A stretch of DNA of 64,000 nt, from positions 248,001 to 312,000 of the forward strand of contig NZ_PDIY01000001.1 of the NCBI RefSeq assembly GCF_002563655.1, in the 5' to 3' direction. Each line of letters starts with the position of its first letter. Positions within the stretch are counted from its first letter, which is position 1. The notes below the pieces were generated by a model. That model did not search any database and was not told where the DNA came from. It was given only the letters and a program-made list of their open reading frames with translations. Positions 43,265 to 53,244 of this stretch are shown in pieces. The DNA comes from Bacillus sp. es.034. Lineage in GTDB: Bacteria > Bacillota > Bacilli > Bacillales > Bacillaceae_B. The position numbers were made by a program, and so were the translations under genes.

Positions 43265-45089
43265 ATTTCAGCAATTTGGTTGAGTAGATTGGGTTCAGGT
43301 TTGGTTGAATGGTGTATTTTTTTGTCCGATTCAGTTTGTATGTTTTGTTTTTGAGTAAATAGTTTCTGTATTTTTGGTTCCAGCTTTTCAGCGACCAGAC
43401 TATGAGTGCTGCTGTCAGGAGGAACAGTCCTCCGGTGGCAGGCCAGAAATAAGGTGAAATGACCGCTGACTCGTACGCAAGACCGATCGGTGAAAAGATG
43501 AAATACGTCTGTACGACCGAAGCCATCAGGACGATGGATAATGGAAGGCTGTATTTCCATGGCATCATGTCCACTTTCGGATTATAACGGTATTCGTACG
43601 GTTTCTTCATCGGTTTCCACCAGCCGATCACAAGCATCAGGGCCACTTCTGCTACAAAGAGAATCCCATAGATGTGAATGAAGTTGATATCGATGGTGTA
43701 GCCGAATAGATGTCCCGTCCCCCACACGAGCATATAATACGTGATGACATGAAGGATGATGACCGTTTTCGCAGCCACTGCCGGGATCCGCTTTGAAAAT
43801 ACACCGACAAGTAAAACCACGATGATCGGAATATTAAAGAATCCGGTGAATCGTCGGATCAAGTCCCATAATCCGTCCGTCGCATTGATCAGTAACGGGG
43901 ATACACACATGGATACTACGGCCAAGAGCGCTCCGAACCATTTACTGATCGTGATCAATTTCTGATCGCTCACCTCGGGATTGAACTGAGGCTTGTAAAT
44001 ATCAAGGGCAAATAGCGTCGCTGCACTGTTCAGCAATGAATTAAAGGAGCTTAACACGGCTCCAAGCAACACAGCCAGGAAGAACCCTGTTAAATAAGAT
44101 GGCAGTACGGCATTTATCAATGCCGGATATGCCAAGTCGACACTTTTCAAAGAGTCACCATACAGATGGAATGCAATGACTCCGGGAAGCATCATCATAA
44201 AGGGAACGAGTAGTTTATAGAAACCTGAAATGATGACACCCTTCTGTCCTTCCGCTAAGTTCTTCGCTCCAAGGGTACGCTGAATGACATACTGATTGGA
44301 AGCCCAATAGAATAAATTTGCAAAAAGCAGACCGGTAAAGATGGTTGAAAACGGGACGGAATCCGAAGCGGACCCGATGGAATTCAACTTCTCAGGGTTC
44401 TTTGTCGCAATTTCCTTCACTCCGGAAAGGATGTTCCCTTCCCCCAGAGCATAGAATCCTAGTATCGGGACGAGAATCCCAATGATCAGCAATCCTACAC
44501 CATTCAACGTATCAGAGATGGCCACAGCCTTCAGTCCGCCGAAAATAGCATAGATACTGCCGATGATCCCGATGGTCCATACAATCAGCCAAATCGATTG
44601 AGTGTAGGAAATACCGAGCAGTTCGGGAACATCGAATAATTTCAAGACAGCAAGTGCCCCCGAATAGAGCATCGATGGAATTGTGACAAACACGTACCCA
44701 AGCATAAAGAGAATGGTTGTATATTGACGGACACCCTTGTCATAACGCTGATTCAGGAACTCAGGCAGTGTTGTGAAGCTCCTCCCCAAATATTTCGGAA
44801 GCAAATACAGGGCCATGATGATGATGGCGAATGCGGCGGTTACCTCCCACGCCATGTTCGACAGGTTCGCACGAAACGCCTGTCCATTCAGTCCGACCAG
44901 CTGTTCTGCCGATAAATTTGTTAGTAGCAGAGATCCGGCAATGAACGTTCCCGTAAGCCCCCTCCCTGCCAGAAAATAACCAGTGGAATCATTCAAAGAT
45001 CCCTTCGTTTTTATGTATGAAACCCACGCAACCAATCCCATAAAAAATACACAGGATAAGATTGTAAAAAGCAAACCATTCTCAAACAT
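43263..45089 (-). CDS. Sodium:solute symporter (SSS family, sugar-type)
   Basis: Encodes 608 residues with about 14 helices. The SSS core motifs are visible: TGYFLAGRGLTGTFIAGSLLLTNLSAEQLVGLNG, EVTAAFAIIIMALYLLPKYLGRSFTTLPEFLNQRYDKGVRQ and GAVLSSFNSLLNSAATLFALDIY. It takes up a sugar, polyol or organic solute with Na+, similar in layout to SGLT/YidK proteins. A Lys/Asn-rich tail extends past the last helix. An upstream extension to 45140 has no ribosome site; GGAAGAGG precedes ATG 45089. The substrate is unknown. Confidence 0.88.
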   Translation of the reverse strand: MFENGLLFTILSCVFFMGLVAWVSYIKTKGSLNDSTGYFLAGRGLTGTFIAGSLLLTNLSAEQLVGLNGQAFRANLSNMAWEVTAAFAIIIMALYLLPKYLGRSFTTLPEFLNQRYDKGVRQYTTILFMLGYVFVTIPSMLYSGALAVLKLFDVPELLGISYTQSIWLIVWTIGIIGSIYAIFGGLKAVAISDTLNGVGLLIIGILVPILGFYALGEGNILSGVKEIATKNPEKLNSIGSASDSVPFSTIFTGLLFANLFYWASNQYVIQRTLGAKNLAEGQKGVIISGFYKLLVPFMMMLPGVIAFHLYGDSLKSVDLAYPALINAVLPSYLTGFFLAVLLGAVLSSFNSLLNSAATLFALDIYKPQFNPEVSDQKLITISKWFGALLAVVSMCVSPLLINATDGLWDLIRRFTGFFNIPIIVVLLVGVFSKRIPAVAAKTVIILHVITYYMLVWGTGHLFGYTIDINFIHIYGILFVAEVALMLVIGWWKPMKKPYEYRYNPKVDMMPWKYSLPLSIVLMASVVQTYFIFSPIGLAYESAVISPYFWPATGGLFLLTAALIVWSLKSWNQKYRNYLLKNKTYKLNRTKKYTIQPNLNPIYSTKLLK

Positions 45090-45297
45090 CGATCCTCTTC
45101 CTTTCAAAATTATTACATGTGTTTGAGAAATTTCCCCCAAAATTATACTAGTAAACTATTATTTTTGGATTAATGTTAAAAATAGTTAAAATGAACCACC
45201 ACGTTTTTCCATCGGATCTTTTGAAAAAACGGTTGTGGAGGGCTTTCACCCTGTGATAAAGTAAAGAACATATTTTAAAAATAACTTCATACGAATT

Positions 45298-45366
45298 CCT
45301 TATATATCCATGGTGATATGGACCATAAGTCTCTACCTGGCAGCCGTAAAGTGCCGGACTATAAGG
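45298..45366 (+). promoter_or_regulatory. Purine (guanine-type) riboswitch aptamer upstream of nupG
   Basis: P1 is CCTTAT (45298-45303) with ATAAGG (45361-45366), P2 is ATGGT/ACCAT with loop GATATGG, and P3 holds CTGGCAGCCGTAAAGTGCCGG. The specificity base in GGACTATAAGG is C (45359), as in guanine/hypoxanthine aptamers (U in adenine ones). Confidence 0.95.
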
Positions 45367-45393
45367 AAAGTCTTTTCTATATACTGTCTATAA

Positions 45394-45447
45394 GTGTGTG
45401 GAGGCTTTCCCTATGTGTATTAGAGAATGTCCTCATGCACTTTTTTT
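45394..45447 (+). terminator. Riboswitch-controlled terminator of nupG
   Basis: GTGTGTGgAGG pairs with CCTCATGCAC (G-U pairs, one bulge), followed by TTTTTTT. GGAAAG after P1 (45365-45370) can pair with CTTTCC (45405-45410), giving a possible alternative antiterminator. Confidence 0.7.
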
Positions 45448-45527
45448 ATTTATTTTTTTGAGAAGTCTGACATCATACATCATCAACATGAGGATTCGAT
45501 GGAGAAACTATTTGGAGGATTGGTATT

Positions 45528-46721
45528 GTGAGTTTAGTGTATGGCATCCTATCATTACTTGGTGTTTTATTTCTGGCGTGGCTTCTGAGCAGCAAACGCT
45601 CAGCCATCCAATGGCGGACGATCGTCATCGGCATCTGCCTTGAATTTCTGCTTGTTTTATTTGTATTGAAGGTTCCATTTGGGCAAACAGTCTTGAAGAA
45701 AGCCGCCCTCGGTGTCCAGAAGGTCATTGATTACAGCAATGAAGGAATTATGTTTGTGTTCGGGGGCTTTTTTGAAAAAGGGACGAACATTTCATTCGTG
45801 TTCGCCATCAATGTGTTAGGAGCCATCATCTTTATTTCAGCTTTAATCTCTGCTCTTTATTACTTACGGATCATCCCGTTTTTTGTGAAATATATCGGAA
45901 TTGGACTTGGAAAAATCCTGGGTACGACAAAGGTGGAATCCTTTAATGCAATCGGGAACTCGTTTCTTGGATTGGCGGAAGCTCCCCTGTTGATCAAGCC
46001 TTACTTAGTGAAATTGACACGCTCCGAGCTTTTTGCCGTCATGGTCGGGGGAACGGCTTCAGCAAGCGGAGCCATCCTGATCGGATACTCGTTGATGGGG
46101 ATCGATATGAAGTTCCTTCTTTTATCTGTATTCAGTGTTCCCATCGTATCCCTTGTCATCTCGAAGATCATCGAGCCGGAAACGGAAGAATCTCAAACAA
46201 ATGGAGACATTTCATTAGGAAAGACCACTCATACGAATGTATTCGAAGCGATATCCGAAGGAGCCCTGAGCGGTACACAATTAGCAATTAATATCGGTGG
46301 ACTTCTGATTGCGTTCATCGGGATCCTTGCCGCTGTAAATGGATTATTGGGACTCGTCGATACGAGTCTTTCAACAGTATTCGGTTACGTATTCTATCCA
46401 TTGGCACTACTCGTCGGCATTCCGATGGATGAAGCATTCCGTGCAGCGTCCATCATCGGGACGAAGCTTTCTGTGAACGAATTTGTGGCATACAAAGAGC
46501 TTTCAGGAATGATGAGCGAGCTTTCACCCAAGACGGTTGCGATTCTTTCAGTCGCTCTTTGTAATTTCGCCAACCTGTCTTCCATCGGTCAGCTGATCGT
46601 CGGACTTGGTTCTTTAGAGCCGACTCAACGGCCGATGGTGTCCAAGCTAAGCTTGAAAGCCATCCTTGCAGGAACCTTGGCAAGCTTTATCACAGCCATC
46701 ATCATTAGTATATTTCTATAA
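45528..46721 (+). CDS. nupG: NupC-family purine nucleoside transporter NupG
   Basis: Encodes 397 residues from GTG, exactly the length of B. subtilis NupG, with about ten helices. CNT-family motifs are NSFLGLAEAPLLIKPYL, ELFAVMVGGTASASGAILIGY and ALCNFANLSSIGQLIVGLGSL. It imports guanosine and inosine with protons. The guanine-type riboswitch upstream shuts it off when purine base is plentiful, as in B. subtilis. GGAGG (45514-45518) is 9 bases before the GTG. Confidence 0.94.
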   Translation: MSLVYGILSLLGVLFLAWLLSSKRSAIQWRTIVIGICLEFLLVLFVLKVPFGQTVLKKAALGVQKVIDYSNEGIMFVFGGFFEKGTNISFVFAINVLGAIIFISALISALYYLRIIPFFVKYIGIGLGKILGTTKVESFNAIGNSFLGLAEAPLLIKPYLVKLTRSELFAVMVGGTASASGAILIGYSLMGIDMKFLLLSVFSVPIVSLVISKIIEPETEESQTNGDISLGKTTHTNVFEAISEGALSGTQLAINIGGLLIAFIGILAAVNGLLGLVDTSLSTVFGYVFYPLALLVGIPMDEAFRAASIIGTKLSVNEFVAYKELSGMMSELSPKTVAILSVALCNFANLSSIGQLIVGLGSLEPTQRPMVSKLSLKAILAGTLASFITAIIISIFL

Positions 46722-46813
46722 CTTTTTGACATTTTTATGTTTCTCCCGACGCCATTTAGTGAATAGTATAAGGTAGTAATCTTTTTTCACATTGACAACG
46801 GAAGGTGAAACCA

Positions 46814-47317
46814 TTGAGAGAAAAAAAGACCATGAAAGAAACGAAAACGAGTAAAACGACCCACGTTCTTCCACCTGATACGAACCATCATGGTACGCTG
46901 TTCGGTGGAAAACTGATGGCCTATATAGACGACGTGGCCTCCATTGCCGCTACCCGTCACGCCCGCAAACCCGTCGTAACGGCTTCCACGGATTCTGTCG
47001 ACTTTCTTCAGCCCATCAAAGTAGGCGACGCTGTTACACTGGAAGCGATGGTCACTTATACCGGGCGCAGCTCCATGGAAATTTGTGTGAAGGTGACCTC
47101 TGAGGTCCTGTTGACAGGAGAAACCAATGTTGCCGCCATTTCCTTCTTGACGTTTGTAGCCCTGGAAGGAAATAAGCCGGCGATCATCCCTGAAGTCGTG
47201 CCGGAAACAGAAGAAGAGAAATGGCTGAATGAAACAGCCCAAAATCGTGCCGAGCACCGTAAAGCACGCAAAAAACATAGTGAAGAGCTTGCGGATTTTT
47301 TCCGTAAAGCGTATTAG
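46814..47317 (+). CDS. ykhA: Acyl-CoA thioesterase (hotdog fold, YkhA)
   Basis: Encodes 167 residues. NHHGTLFGGKLMAYIDDVASIAATRHARKPVVTASTDSVDF is the hotdog thioesterase core. AMVTYTGRSSMEICVKV follows, with a charged tail (EKWLNETAQNRAEHRKARKKH). It hydrolyses acyl-CoA in the cytoplasm. GGAAGGTGA overlaps GTG 46805 and is 9 bases before TTG 46814, which is chosen. GTG would add three residues. Confidence 0.9.
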   Translation: MREKKTMKETKTSKTTHVLPPDTNHHGTLFGGKLMAYIDDVASIAATRHARKPVVTASTDSVDFLQPIKVGDAVTLEAMVTYTGRSSMEICVKVTSEVLLTGETNVAAISFLTFVALEGNKPAIIPEVVPETEEEKWLNETAQNRAEHRKARKKHSEELADFFRKAY

Positions 47318-47324
47318 TTGGAGG

Positions 47325-47354
47325 GAGATGCTTATTATAAGCATCTCTTTTTTT
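47325..47354 (+). terminator. Terminator of ykhA
   Basis: GAGATGCTTA pairs with TAAGCATCTC and ends in TTTTTTT. Confidence 0.92.
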
Positions 47355-47517
47355 ATTGTGGCAATCGCCAATAAATCCGTTTTCCCTTCCCTCAAACTCC
47401 ATCCCACCGAGTCTTGTACGAGAACAACTCCAAAGCCTCCTACCGTAACCCTGTCGCAATTACACAAACCTCATTCCAGTTCATCCCCATATTTTTTACC
47501 CATCCCCCTTCAAAATA

Positions 47518-47550
47518 GGTCCGTCCCTCCGATAATACAGAGGTACGGAC
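47518..47550. repeat. GGTCCGTCCCTC hairpin upstream of the BMP lipoprotein
   Basis: GTCCGTCCCTC (47519-47529) pairs with GAGGTACGGAC (47540-47550) with one mismatch. The loop holds TCCGATAA, similar to a sigma-D -10, and TCAA lies 14 bases upstream; that promoter is only a possibility. Related to the TGAGAGGGACGGACCT family. Confidence 0.55.
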
Positions 47551-47591
47551 ATGTTAAATGTCTTATTATCACCATATTTGGAGGTTACGGT

Positions 47592-48569
47592 TTGAAGAAT
47601 ATAATCAGTATGTTTGTTCTGATCATGCTTATTACAGCAGGGTGTTCTACGCCTATGACAGAAGAAACCAGCACAGAGAAACAGCATAGTATCGGGATCC
47701 TTCTCTCGGACACAGGTCTTGGGGACGGGTCATTTAATGATTCTGCTTTCAGGGGGCTTGAACGTGCCCGTGACGAATTAGGTATTCTATTCGATTATAG
47801 AGAAGCTCCGGACGGAAATTTTGAAGGTGCCCTTCAGGAACTGGTGGAACAGGATCATGAACTTGTGATTGGTCTTGGATTTTCGATTCAGGATGCCCTG
47901 GAAAAGGTGGCAGCTGAAAATCCCGATCAACAGTTCCTATTGATTGACGGTTTTTCAGAGATGGATAATATTACGTCGATTACGTTTAAAGAGCATGAAG
48001 GAAGCTTCCTTCTCGGCATGGTTGCCGCCATGAAATCCAAGACAGGAACGATCGGATTCATCAGCGGAGCCGATGTACCGGTCATCGCACGCTTTGAACA
48101 AGGCTATATACAGGGTGCAAAATATATCAATCCCACTATTAAAGTGTTAAAGGACAATGCCGATAATTTCGGTGACGCAGAACTCGGCAGGCAGATTGCA
48201 GAGAAACAAATGAAACAGGACGCGGACTTTATTTACCCGGCTGCCGGTTTTACAGGGGTCGGGGCCATCCAGGCTGCTCAAAAAGCAGGAAAATTGTCCG
48301 GCGGAGTCGATTCGGATCAATATTTCATTGCCGAAAAATCAGTTGTCACTTCCATGGTCAAAAAAGTCGACAGCGCTGTTTTTAATCTCACAAAAGAACT
48401 TATCAAGGACGGAAAAATCTCTCAGCATGCTTATGAACTCGGTCTTAAAGAAGACGGTGTCGGCCTCGCGCCGATCCGCGTCACCAGTCTGTCTCAGGAG
48501 GAAACAAAAACACTGGAAGAGGCTAAAAACAAAATCATCTCGGGAGATATTACGATCAACATGCCATAA
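47592..48569 (+). CDS. BMP-family lipoprotein (nucleoside-binding type)
   Basis: Encodes 325 residues from TTG 47592. A short signal ends in the lipobox LITAGC, so it is lipid-anchored outside the membrane. The substrate-binding domain shows SDTGLGDGSFNDSAFRGLE, VIGLGFSIQDALEKVA, GTIGFISGADVPVIARFEQGYIQGAKY and YPAAGFTGVGAIQAAQKAG, typical of BMP/PnrA/Med proteins that bind purine nucleosides. GGAGG precedes the TTG. No ABC transporter genes are nearby. The next gene, 21 bases away, is a chemoreceptor, so it may present a ligand to that receptor. A Med-like regulator is the other option. Confidence 0.85.
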   Translation: MKNIISMFVLIMLITAGCSTPMTEETSTEKQHSIGILLSDTGLGDGSFNDSAFRGLERARDELGILFDYREAPDGNFEGALQELVEQDHELVIGLGFSIQDALEKVAAENPDQQFLLIDGFSEMDNITSITFKEHEGSFLLGMVAAMKSKTGTIGFISGADVPVIARFEQGYIQGAKYINPTIKVLKDNADNFGDAELGRQIAEKQMKQDADFIYPAAGFTGVGAIQAAQKAGKLSGGVDSDQYFIAEKSVVTSMVKKVDSAVFNLTKELIKDGKISQHAYELGLKEDGVGLAPIRVTSLSQEETKTLEEAKNKIISGDITINMP

Positions 48570-48590
48570 ATTCACCTAAGGAGCAAAGTC

Positions 48591-50249
48591 ATGCCACTAA
48601 AAAAACGATTACTGATCTTGGGGCTGATCCCCCTTATCCTTTCGACCATCATCATCGGCTACATCGTATCGCAGCTGATTTCCCTGCAGAATTCTGCAAA
48701 GGAAGATGTGCAGGTGCTGCTTGAAACGGAAACATTACGAGGGGATCTCATCGTTACAAAACAAGCCCTATCGAACTACTCGGTCAATTCGACGGAAGAA
48801 AATAAACAAATGGTCGAAAGCTTATTGGAACAAACCACAGCTCAAACCACTGAGTTGAAGAAACTCATTTCTGTTAAGAATCAAACACGGACCCTGTCTT
48901 CCATCGAGACTAAATTCACCGAACTGAAGTCTGCTTCGGATTCCGCTCTCAGTGAAATGAACAAAGCAGAGATCAAACGGCAGTCGATACGTATTTCAGG
49001 CGTTCTGAACGATATGTATCTACTGAACAAACAAACCAATGATTGGTACCAAGGTTTATTAAAAGAAAACAAAAATGAAATTCAATTCATCGTCTGGGCT
49101 TCCATCATCGGTTTTATCGTGACGATCTTTCTCTCTCTTTTAGCATCGAACCTGCTTACAAAAAGAATCGTCAAGCCGTTGAACCGGATGGTAGAAAACG
49201 CTGAGAGAATGGCCGAAGGGGATTTAACGATCACCATCGACTCAGCGATGGAAAAGAACAGCAGATTCGAAGTCGATAAGCTGCAAACGGCGTTTCACCA
49301 TATGGTCATAAATCTTCGGAGAACGGTCCAATCTGTTCATGACATCGGATCCAATGTAGAAAGATTCACTCAGGATGTCCGCTCTCAAATGTCGAATCTG
49401 ACGGAAAGCAGCAACCAGGTGGCACTTTCCACCGAAGAGCTCGCCAAAGGAAGCCAGTCGATTTCTGAGGATATCCAGTCCACCGCTTCCCTTATGGCTG
49501 TGATGGGTGATGACTTTGCCCGGAATGTCGAACAGAGTGCAGAATCTTCCGATAGCAGCAAAGTTGCGATGACCTCGGTCGGAAACGGTCGAACTTCCTT
49601 AAATAAGCAGCAAGAATTTGCGGAGATGATTGCCGAATCTTCATCCTCGATCATGAATTCGGTTGAATCCTTCGCCCAATATACCGGGGAAATTGAGAAT
49701 GCCGCCCAGGCGGTCAGGGAAATTGCCGATCAAACGAACCTCCTTGCGCTGAATGCAGCAATCGAAGCGGCCCGTGCTGGAGACGCCGGGAAAGGTTTCG
49801 CCGTTGTGGCCCAGGAAGTGCGGAAGCTTGCGGAAGACTCTTCCGTTGCAACAGAGCGGATCGGCAGCATGGTTGGGAACATCAAACAGGGCATTCAGTC
49901 CATCATGGATGCTTCCCATAAAGGGAAGACCCTTTCCACCCAGCAGGTTGATTCCATGAGTATGACGGAGCAGGCTTTTGAAGAGATCTCTGGAAATGTT
50001 TCTACTATATTCGATAATCTCGCCAAGCTCGAGAGGGGAATGATTGCTTCTTCCGAACGAACCAATCAGGTGATCGCCGCCGTTGAAAACATTTCAGCCA
50101 TCACGGAAGAAACCGCCGCCGGTACAGAAGAAATCTCTTCCTCAACGGAAGAACAGCTTCGATACTTTGAACGTATGAATGAGCAAGTTGGCGAATTGAA
50201 CAAGATGACGATAGACATGAAGAAAGAGTTGGAGCGGTTTACGCTTTAG
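48591..50249 (+). CDS. Methyl-accepting chemotaxis protein, 4-helix-bundle sensor
   Basis: Encodes 552 residues. TM1 (6-28), a 160-residue extracellular four-helix bundle, TM2 (about 168-190) and HAMP ([25 protein letters not shown]) precede the signalling domain with tip [39 protein letters not shown]. It steers swimming by controlling CheA. It is co-transcribed with the BMP lipoprotein, an arrangement that suggests indirect ligand sensing through a binding protein. TAAGGAGC precedes the ATG. A modest hairpin (50255-50294) follows. Confidence 0.92.
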   Translation: MPLKKRLLILGLIPLILSTIIIGYIVSQLISLQNSAKEDVQVLLETETLRGDLIVTKQALSNYSVNSTEENKQMVESLLEQTTAQTTELKKLISVKNQTRTLSSIETKFTELKSASDSALSEMNKAEIKRQSIRISGVLNDMYLLNKQTNDWYQGLLKENKNEIQFIVWASIIGFIVTIFLSLLASNLLTKRIVKPLNRMVENAERMAEGDLTITIDSAMEKNSRFEVDKLQTAFHHMVINLRRTVQSVHDIGSNVERFTQDVRSQMSNLTESSNQVALSTEELAKGSQSISEDIQSTASLMAVMGDDFARNVEQSAESSDSSKVAMTSVGNGRTSLNKQQEFAEMIAESSSSIMNSVESFAQYTGEIENAAQAVREIADQTNLLALNAAIEAARAGDAGKGFAVVAQEVRKLAEDSSVATERIGSMVGNIKQGIQSIMDASHKGKTLSTQQVDSMSMTEQAFEEISGNVSTIFDNLAKLERGMIASSERTNQVIAAVENISAITEETAAGTEEISSSTEEQLRYFERMNEQVGELNKMTIDMKKELERFTL

Positions 50250-50484
50250 AATAATGAGAGGGTGCCTTAGAGATTGGGCATTCTCTTTTTATTGAGCGGC
50301 AAGTGGACGTTTCGCTGATACAAAATGTCCCGGTGCCCTTCATAGACCACGATTCTTCCACATTCCGACAATAACCTCACACCATTCCCCTACGTCCACC
50401 CTCTCCGATCCTAAAATACTAGTTAAAATCACCCCTATGTTTATTACAGAACGTTTAAATTTTTTTAACGAACAAAAAGGGAAA

Positions 50485-50553
50485 GTCCGTCCCTCTATAC
50501 ACAACGGGGTATACAAAAAGGCTCTATAGAAACGTTTCATTTTTTGAGGGACG
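50485..50553. repeat. GTCCGTCCCTC / GAGGGACG repeat arms upstream of mreBH
   Basis: GTCCGTCCCTC (50485-50495) and GAGGGACG (50546-50553) could form a long-range stem. They lie in the 433-base gap 50250-50682, which holds no gene. Near its end are ACCCCC (50613-50618) and a short palindrome CTATACTGTATAG. Part of the TGAGAGGGACGGACCT family. Confidence 0.5.
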
Positions 50554-50682
50554 CTTTCATATCTGTCATAGTTTGTAACAATTTGTCGGTGGTAAATATC
50601 TCCACCTTCATAACCCCCGAAAATCTCCTATACTGTATAGAAGGTTATAGTGTGTAGAATTCTTATAGTTGGAGGAATACTG

Positions 50683-51687
50683 ATGTTATCAAACTCTGAA
50701 ATTGGGATCGATTTAGGAACAGCAAATATACTTGTTTATAGTAAAAATAAAGGAATTATACTTAATGAGCCATCTGTTGTGGCAATTGACACTGAAAACA
50801 AAACCGTATTGGCGGTTGGTACTGAAGCGAAAAGCATGATCGGGAAAACACCGGGAAAGATCGTGGCCGTACGCCCGCTTAAAGATGGTGTGATCGCCGA
50901 CTTTGATGTGACGACTGAAATGTTGAAGCAAGTCATGAAAAAAGCGAGTAAAAAACTTGGATTTTCTATCCGCAAACCGACTGTTGTCGTATGTACGCCT
51001 TCTGGTGCTACAAGTGTTGAAAGAAGAGCGATTCAGGATGCTGTGAGAGGAAGCGGTGCGAAATCCGTTACCCTTATCGAAGAACCTGTAGCCGCTGCGA
51101 TCGGGGCAGACTTACCGGTTGGAGAGCCTGTTGCCAACGTCATCGTGGACATCGGTGGTGGAACGACGGAAGTTGCAATCATCTCTTACGGTGGTGTGGT
51201 TTCTTGTAACACAATCCGTATCGGTGGAGATCAAATGGATGAAGATATCGTCCAGTACGTTCGTAAACGTTATAATCTTCTGATTGGTGAAAGAACGGCT
51301 GAAATGGTGAAAATCGAAGTAGGACAAGCTTTGATTGACCATGAGGAAAGAACGATGGATATCCGTGGACGTGATCTTGTCACTGGTCTTCCTAAAACAA
51401 TCGAACTATCATCAAATGAAATTCAGGATGCATTGAAGGAATCCCTCCTTCACATCTTGGAAACGATCCGTGCGACGTTGGAAAATTGTCCTCCTGAACT
51501 GAGTGGTGATATTGTTGACCGCGGTGTGATTCTGACTGGTGGTGGAGCCCTATTGAACGGTCTTCAAGATTGGTTGAGCCAGGAAATCGTTGTACCGGTT
51601 CACTTAGCTCCCAACCCGCTTGAATCAGTGGCCATCGGAACAGGACGTTCCCTATCCGTTATTCACAAACTGCAAAAAGTAAAATAA
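50683..51687 (+). CDS. mreBH: MreB-family cell-shape protein MreBH
   Basis: Encodes 334 residues, closest in kind to B. subtilis MreBH. Actin-fold motifs are [30 protein letters not shown] (phosphate 1), [23 protein letters not shown] (phosphate 2) and [16 protein letters not shown] (adenosine). It polymerises under the membrane and directs sidewall synthesis and autolysins such as LytE. A longer frame from 50650 has no ribosome site; GGAGG precedes ATG 50683. In B. subtilis mreBH is under sigma-I, but no full sigma-I promoter is evident here. Confidence 0.94.
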   Translation: MLSNSEIGIDLGTANILVYSKNKGIILNEPSVVAIDTENKTVLAVGTEAKSMIGKTPGKIVAVRPLKDGVIADFDVTTEMLKQVMKKASKKLGFSIRKPTVVVCTPSGATSVERRAIQDAVRGSGAKSVTLIEEPVAAAIGADLPVGEPVANVIVDIGGGTTEVAIISYGGVVSCNTIRIGGDQMDEDIVQYVRKRYNLLIGERTAEMVKIEVGQALIDHEERTMDIRGRDLVTGLPKTIELSSNEIQDALKESLLHILETIRATLENCPPELSGDIVDRGVILTGGGALLNGLQDWLSQEIVVPVHLAPNPLESVAIGTGRSLSVIHKLQKVK

Positions 51688-51695
51688 GAAAGAAG

Positions 51696-51727
51696 CCATC
51701 CCCCATTCCTTTGGGGGATTTTTTTGT
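51696..51727 (+). terminator. Terminator of mreBH
   Basis: ATCCCCCA pairs with TGGGGGAT around a small loop, followed by TTTTTTT. Confidence 0.9.
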
Positions 51728-51775
51728 AGCCAAACAACCTCTCAATTTACCCCACTACCATTTTTTCAAACATTC

Positions 51776-51805
51776 GTGATCCAAGTCCTTACTACCCTCG
51801 TTAGC
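51776..51805 (+). promoter_or_regulatory. ECF-type promoter of the sigma/anti-sigma operon
   Basis: GTGATCC (51776-51782), exactly 15 bases, TCGTTAGC (51798-51805). The same two elements with the same spacing stand before the MPNTG protein gene (53245-53274). The CGTT -10 is in line with ECF promoters (CGTM). A T-rich stretch lies just upstream. Autoregulation is implied. Confidence 0.75.
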
Positions 51806-51874
51806 TTATTAAAATTGAGTTCCGCTCCGTTGTTTAGTATTCTTATTTTATATGTCAGATATAAGGAGCGTACT

Positions 51875-52438
51875 ATGCCCAATGACCCACAGGATATAGA
51901 ACTGTATCAACACGTTTTGGCAAAAGATCCGGCTGCACTGCGACAGCTTTATCAGCGATATGAAAAATTAATTTACTCCTTCTCATATAAAATGACAGGA
52001 GACCGTGAAATCGCCGAGGAAGTGATCCAGGAGGTTTTCATGAAGCTATGGAAGAAGCATTCCCCTTATGACCATAGCAAAGGAAAGTTTTCGTCATGGT
52101 TATTGACGATGACACGAAACACCTGTCTCGATGCGATCCGCAGACGAAAGAAACATGAATCGGTCGAATATATAGAGAAAGACTCCCTTCAGGTCACCTA
52201 TGAAACGCCCGCCGAACAACTCGAATGGAAAGAGAAAGGGAACGCGATAAGGGACTGCATACATTCCCTGAAAGAGGACCAGCAAAAAATCGTTCAATTA
52301 TTCTACTATAAAGGATTGACTCAAGCATCCATCGCCGAATCCACAGACACCCCACTCGGGACGGTTAAAGGAAGGATCCGTTTGGCCCTCAAACATTTAC
52401 ACACGTGTCTAAAAGGGAAAGGAGGTACATTCGAATGA
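51875..52438 (+). CDS. ECF-type RNA polymerase sigma factor
   Basis: Encodes 187 residues. Region 2 has AEEVIQEVFMKLWKKHSPY and FSSWLLTMTRNTCLDAIRRRKK. Region 4 has YYKGLTQASIAESTDTPLGTVKGRIRLALKHL. No region 3 is present, which defines the ECF class. A longer frame from 51776 overlaps the predicted promoter; AAGGAG precedes ATG 51875. The downstream anti-sigma overlaps by 4 bases. With the shared promoter motif, the sigma factor most likely directs its own operon and the MPNTG surface-protein gene. Confidence 0.93.
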   Translation: MPNDPQDIELYQHVLAKDPAALRQLYQRYEKLIYSFSYKMTGDREIAEEVIQEVFMKLWKKHSPYDHSKGKFSSWLLTMTRNTCLDAIRRRKKHESVEYIEKDSLQVTYETPAEQLEWKEKGNAIRDCIHSLKEDQQKIVQLFYYKGLTQASIAESTDTPLGTVKGRIRLALKHLHTCLKGKGGTFE

Positions 52439-53151
52439 CCACACCACAATGCGATCATTTACTGGATTACTACAACGGACATTTATCCCAACTCGAGAAA
52501 GCTCAATTTGAGAAACACCTGAAGAGCTGCCCCCAGTGTCAGGAGGAGCTTCATGAATTGGAGCAGTTAATGGACTATATGCCGTTCGCATCTGATGTTG
52601 TCGAACCTCCCAAGGACCTGGAAGACCGTGTGATGGCGGGCATCCTCGGAGAAGAGAAACGGACCGCAAATGCCGAGCCTTCATCCAAAAAGAAAAAGAA
52701 AACGTGGTTCCTCCCTTCTGTCGCTGCCGCTCTATTCCTTTCCTTGATCGGGAATGCCTATTTATTTTCACAGCTTGAAGATCAGGATGAAGTCGTGGAA
52801 CAGGCAACGATTGATCAGGTCGTACAATATGTCGATCTGGCTGCAGTTAATGGAAATGCCAAGGGAACCGCAAGCATCATCAAGCAGGGTGCACAAACAA
52901 GCATGGTCGTCCAGGCTTCTGAACTTCAGGAACTTTCAAATGAAGAGGTGTATCAGGTCTGGCTCATTAAAGATGATCAACCTGAGCGCGCCGGTACATT
53001 CGTCACGAGCAAGGATGGAAAAGGTTCGGTTGTATTCAAATTCAACGAAGAGTTCACTAAGAAGGATTGGGATACGGTGGCGATCACCCTTGAACCCGAT
53101 GCCAATAGTAAACTCCCTCAGGGAGACATCGTATTAGCATCCGACATTTAA
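52435..53151 (+). CDS. Membrane anti-sigma factor (zinc ZAS plus RskA-like domain)
   Basis: Encodes 238 residues. The N-terminal zinc anti-sigma motif is His28-x3-Cys32-x2-Cys35 (FEKHLKSCPQCQEEL). A single membrane helix lies at about 93-115 (FLPSVAAALFLSLIGNAYLF). An extracellular RskA-like domain follows (about 125-238, with VYQVWLIKDDQPERAGTFVTSKDGKGSVVF and WDTVAITLEPDANSKLPQGDIVLA). It would hold the sigma at the membrane until an outside signal triggers release, probably by proteolysis. The start at 52435 overlaps the sigma stop (ATGA). Confidence 0.9.
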   Translation: MTTPQCDHLLDYYNGHLSQLEKAQFEKHLKSCPQCQEELHELEQLMDYMPFASDVVEPPKDLEDRVMAGILGEEKRTANAEPSSKKKKKTWFLPSVAAALFLSLIGNAYLFSQLEDQDEVVEQATIDQVVQYVDLAAVNGNAKGTASIIKQGAQTSMVVQASELQELSNEEVYQVWLIKDDQPERAGTFVTSKDGKGSVVFKFNEEFTKKDWDTVAITLEPDANSKLPQGDIVLASDI

Positions 53152-53174
53152 AATAATTTCAACCATCATTTCCC

Positions 53175-53208
53175 GTCCGGCAGCCCTTTACTGCCGGGCT
53201 TTTTTTTG
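53175..53208 (+). terminator. Terminator of the sigma operon
   Basis: CCGGCAG pairs with CTGCCGG, followed by GCTTTTTTTT. Confidence 0.9.
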
Positions 53209-53244
53209 CACATTAAAAAGAATTTAAAAAAAGTTTTTAAAAAA

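Noticed and set aside
50613-50640. Possible sigma-I promoter before mreBH (ACCCCC hexamer)
   Set aside because: ACCCCC is present, but no CGAA lies at the expected spacing of about 16-17 bases; the only CGAA overlaps the hexamer itself.
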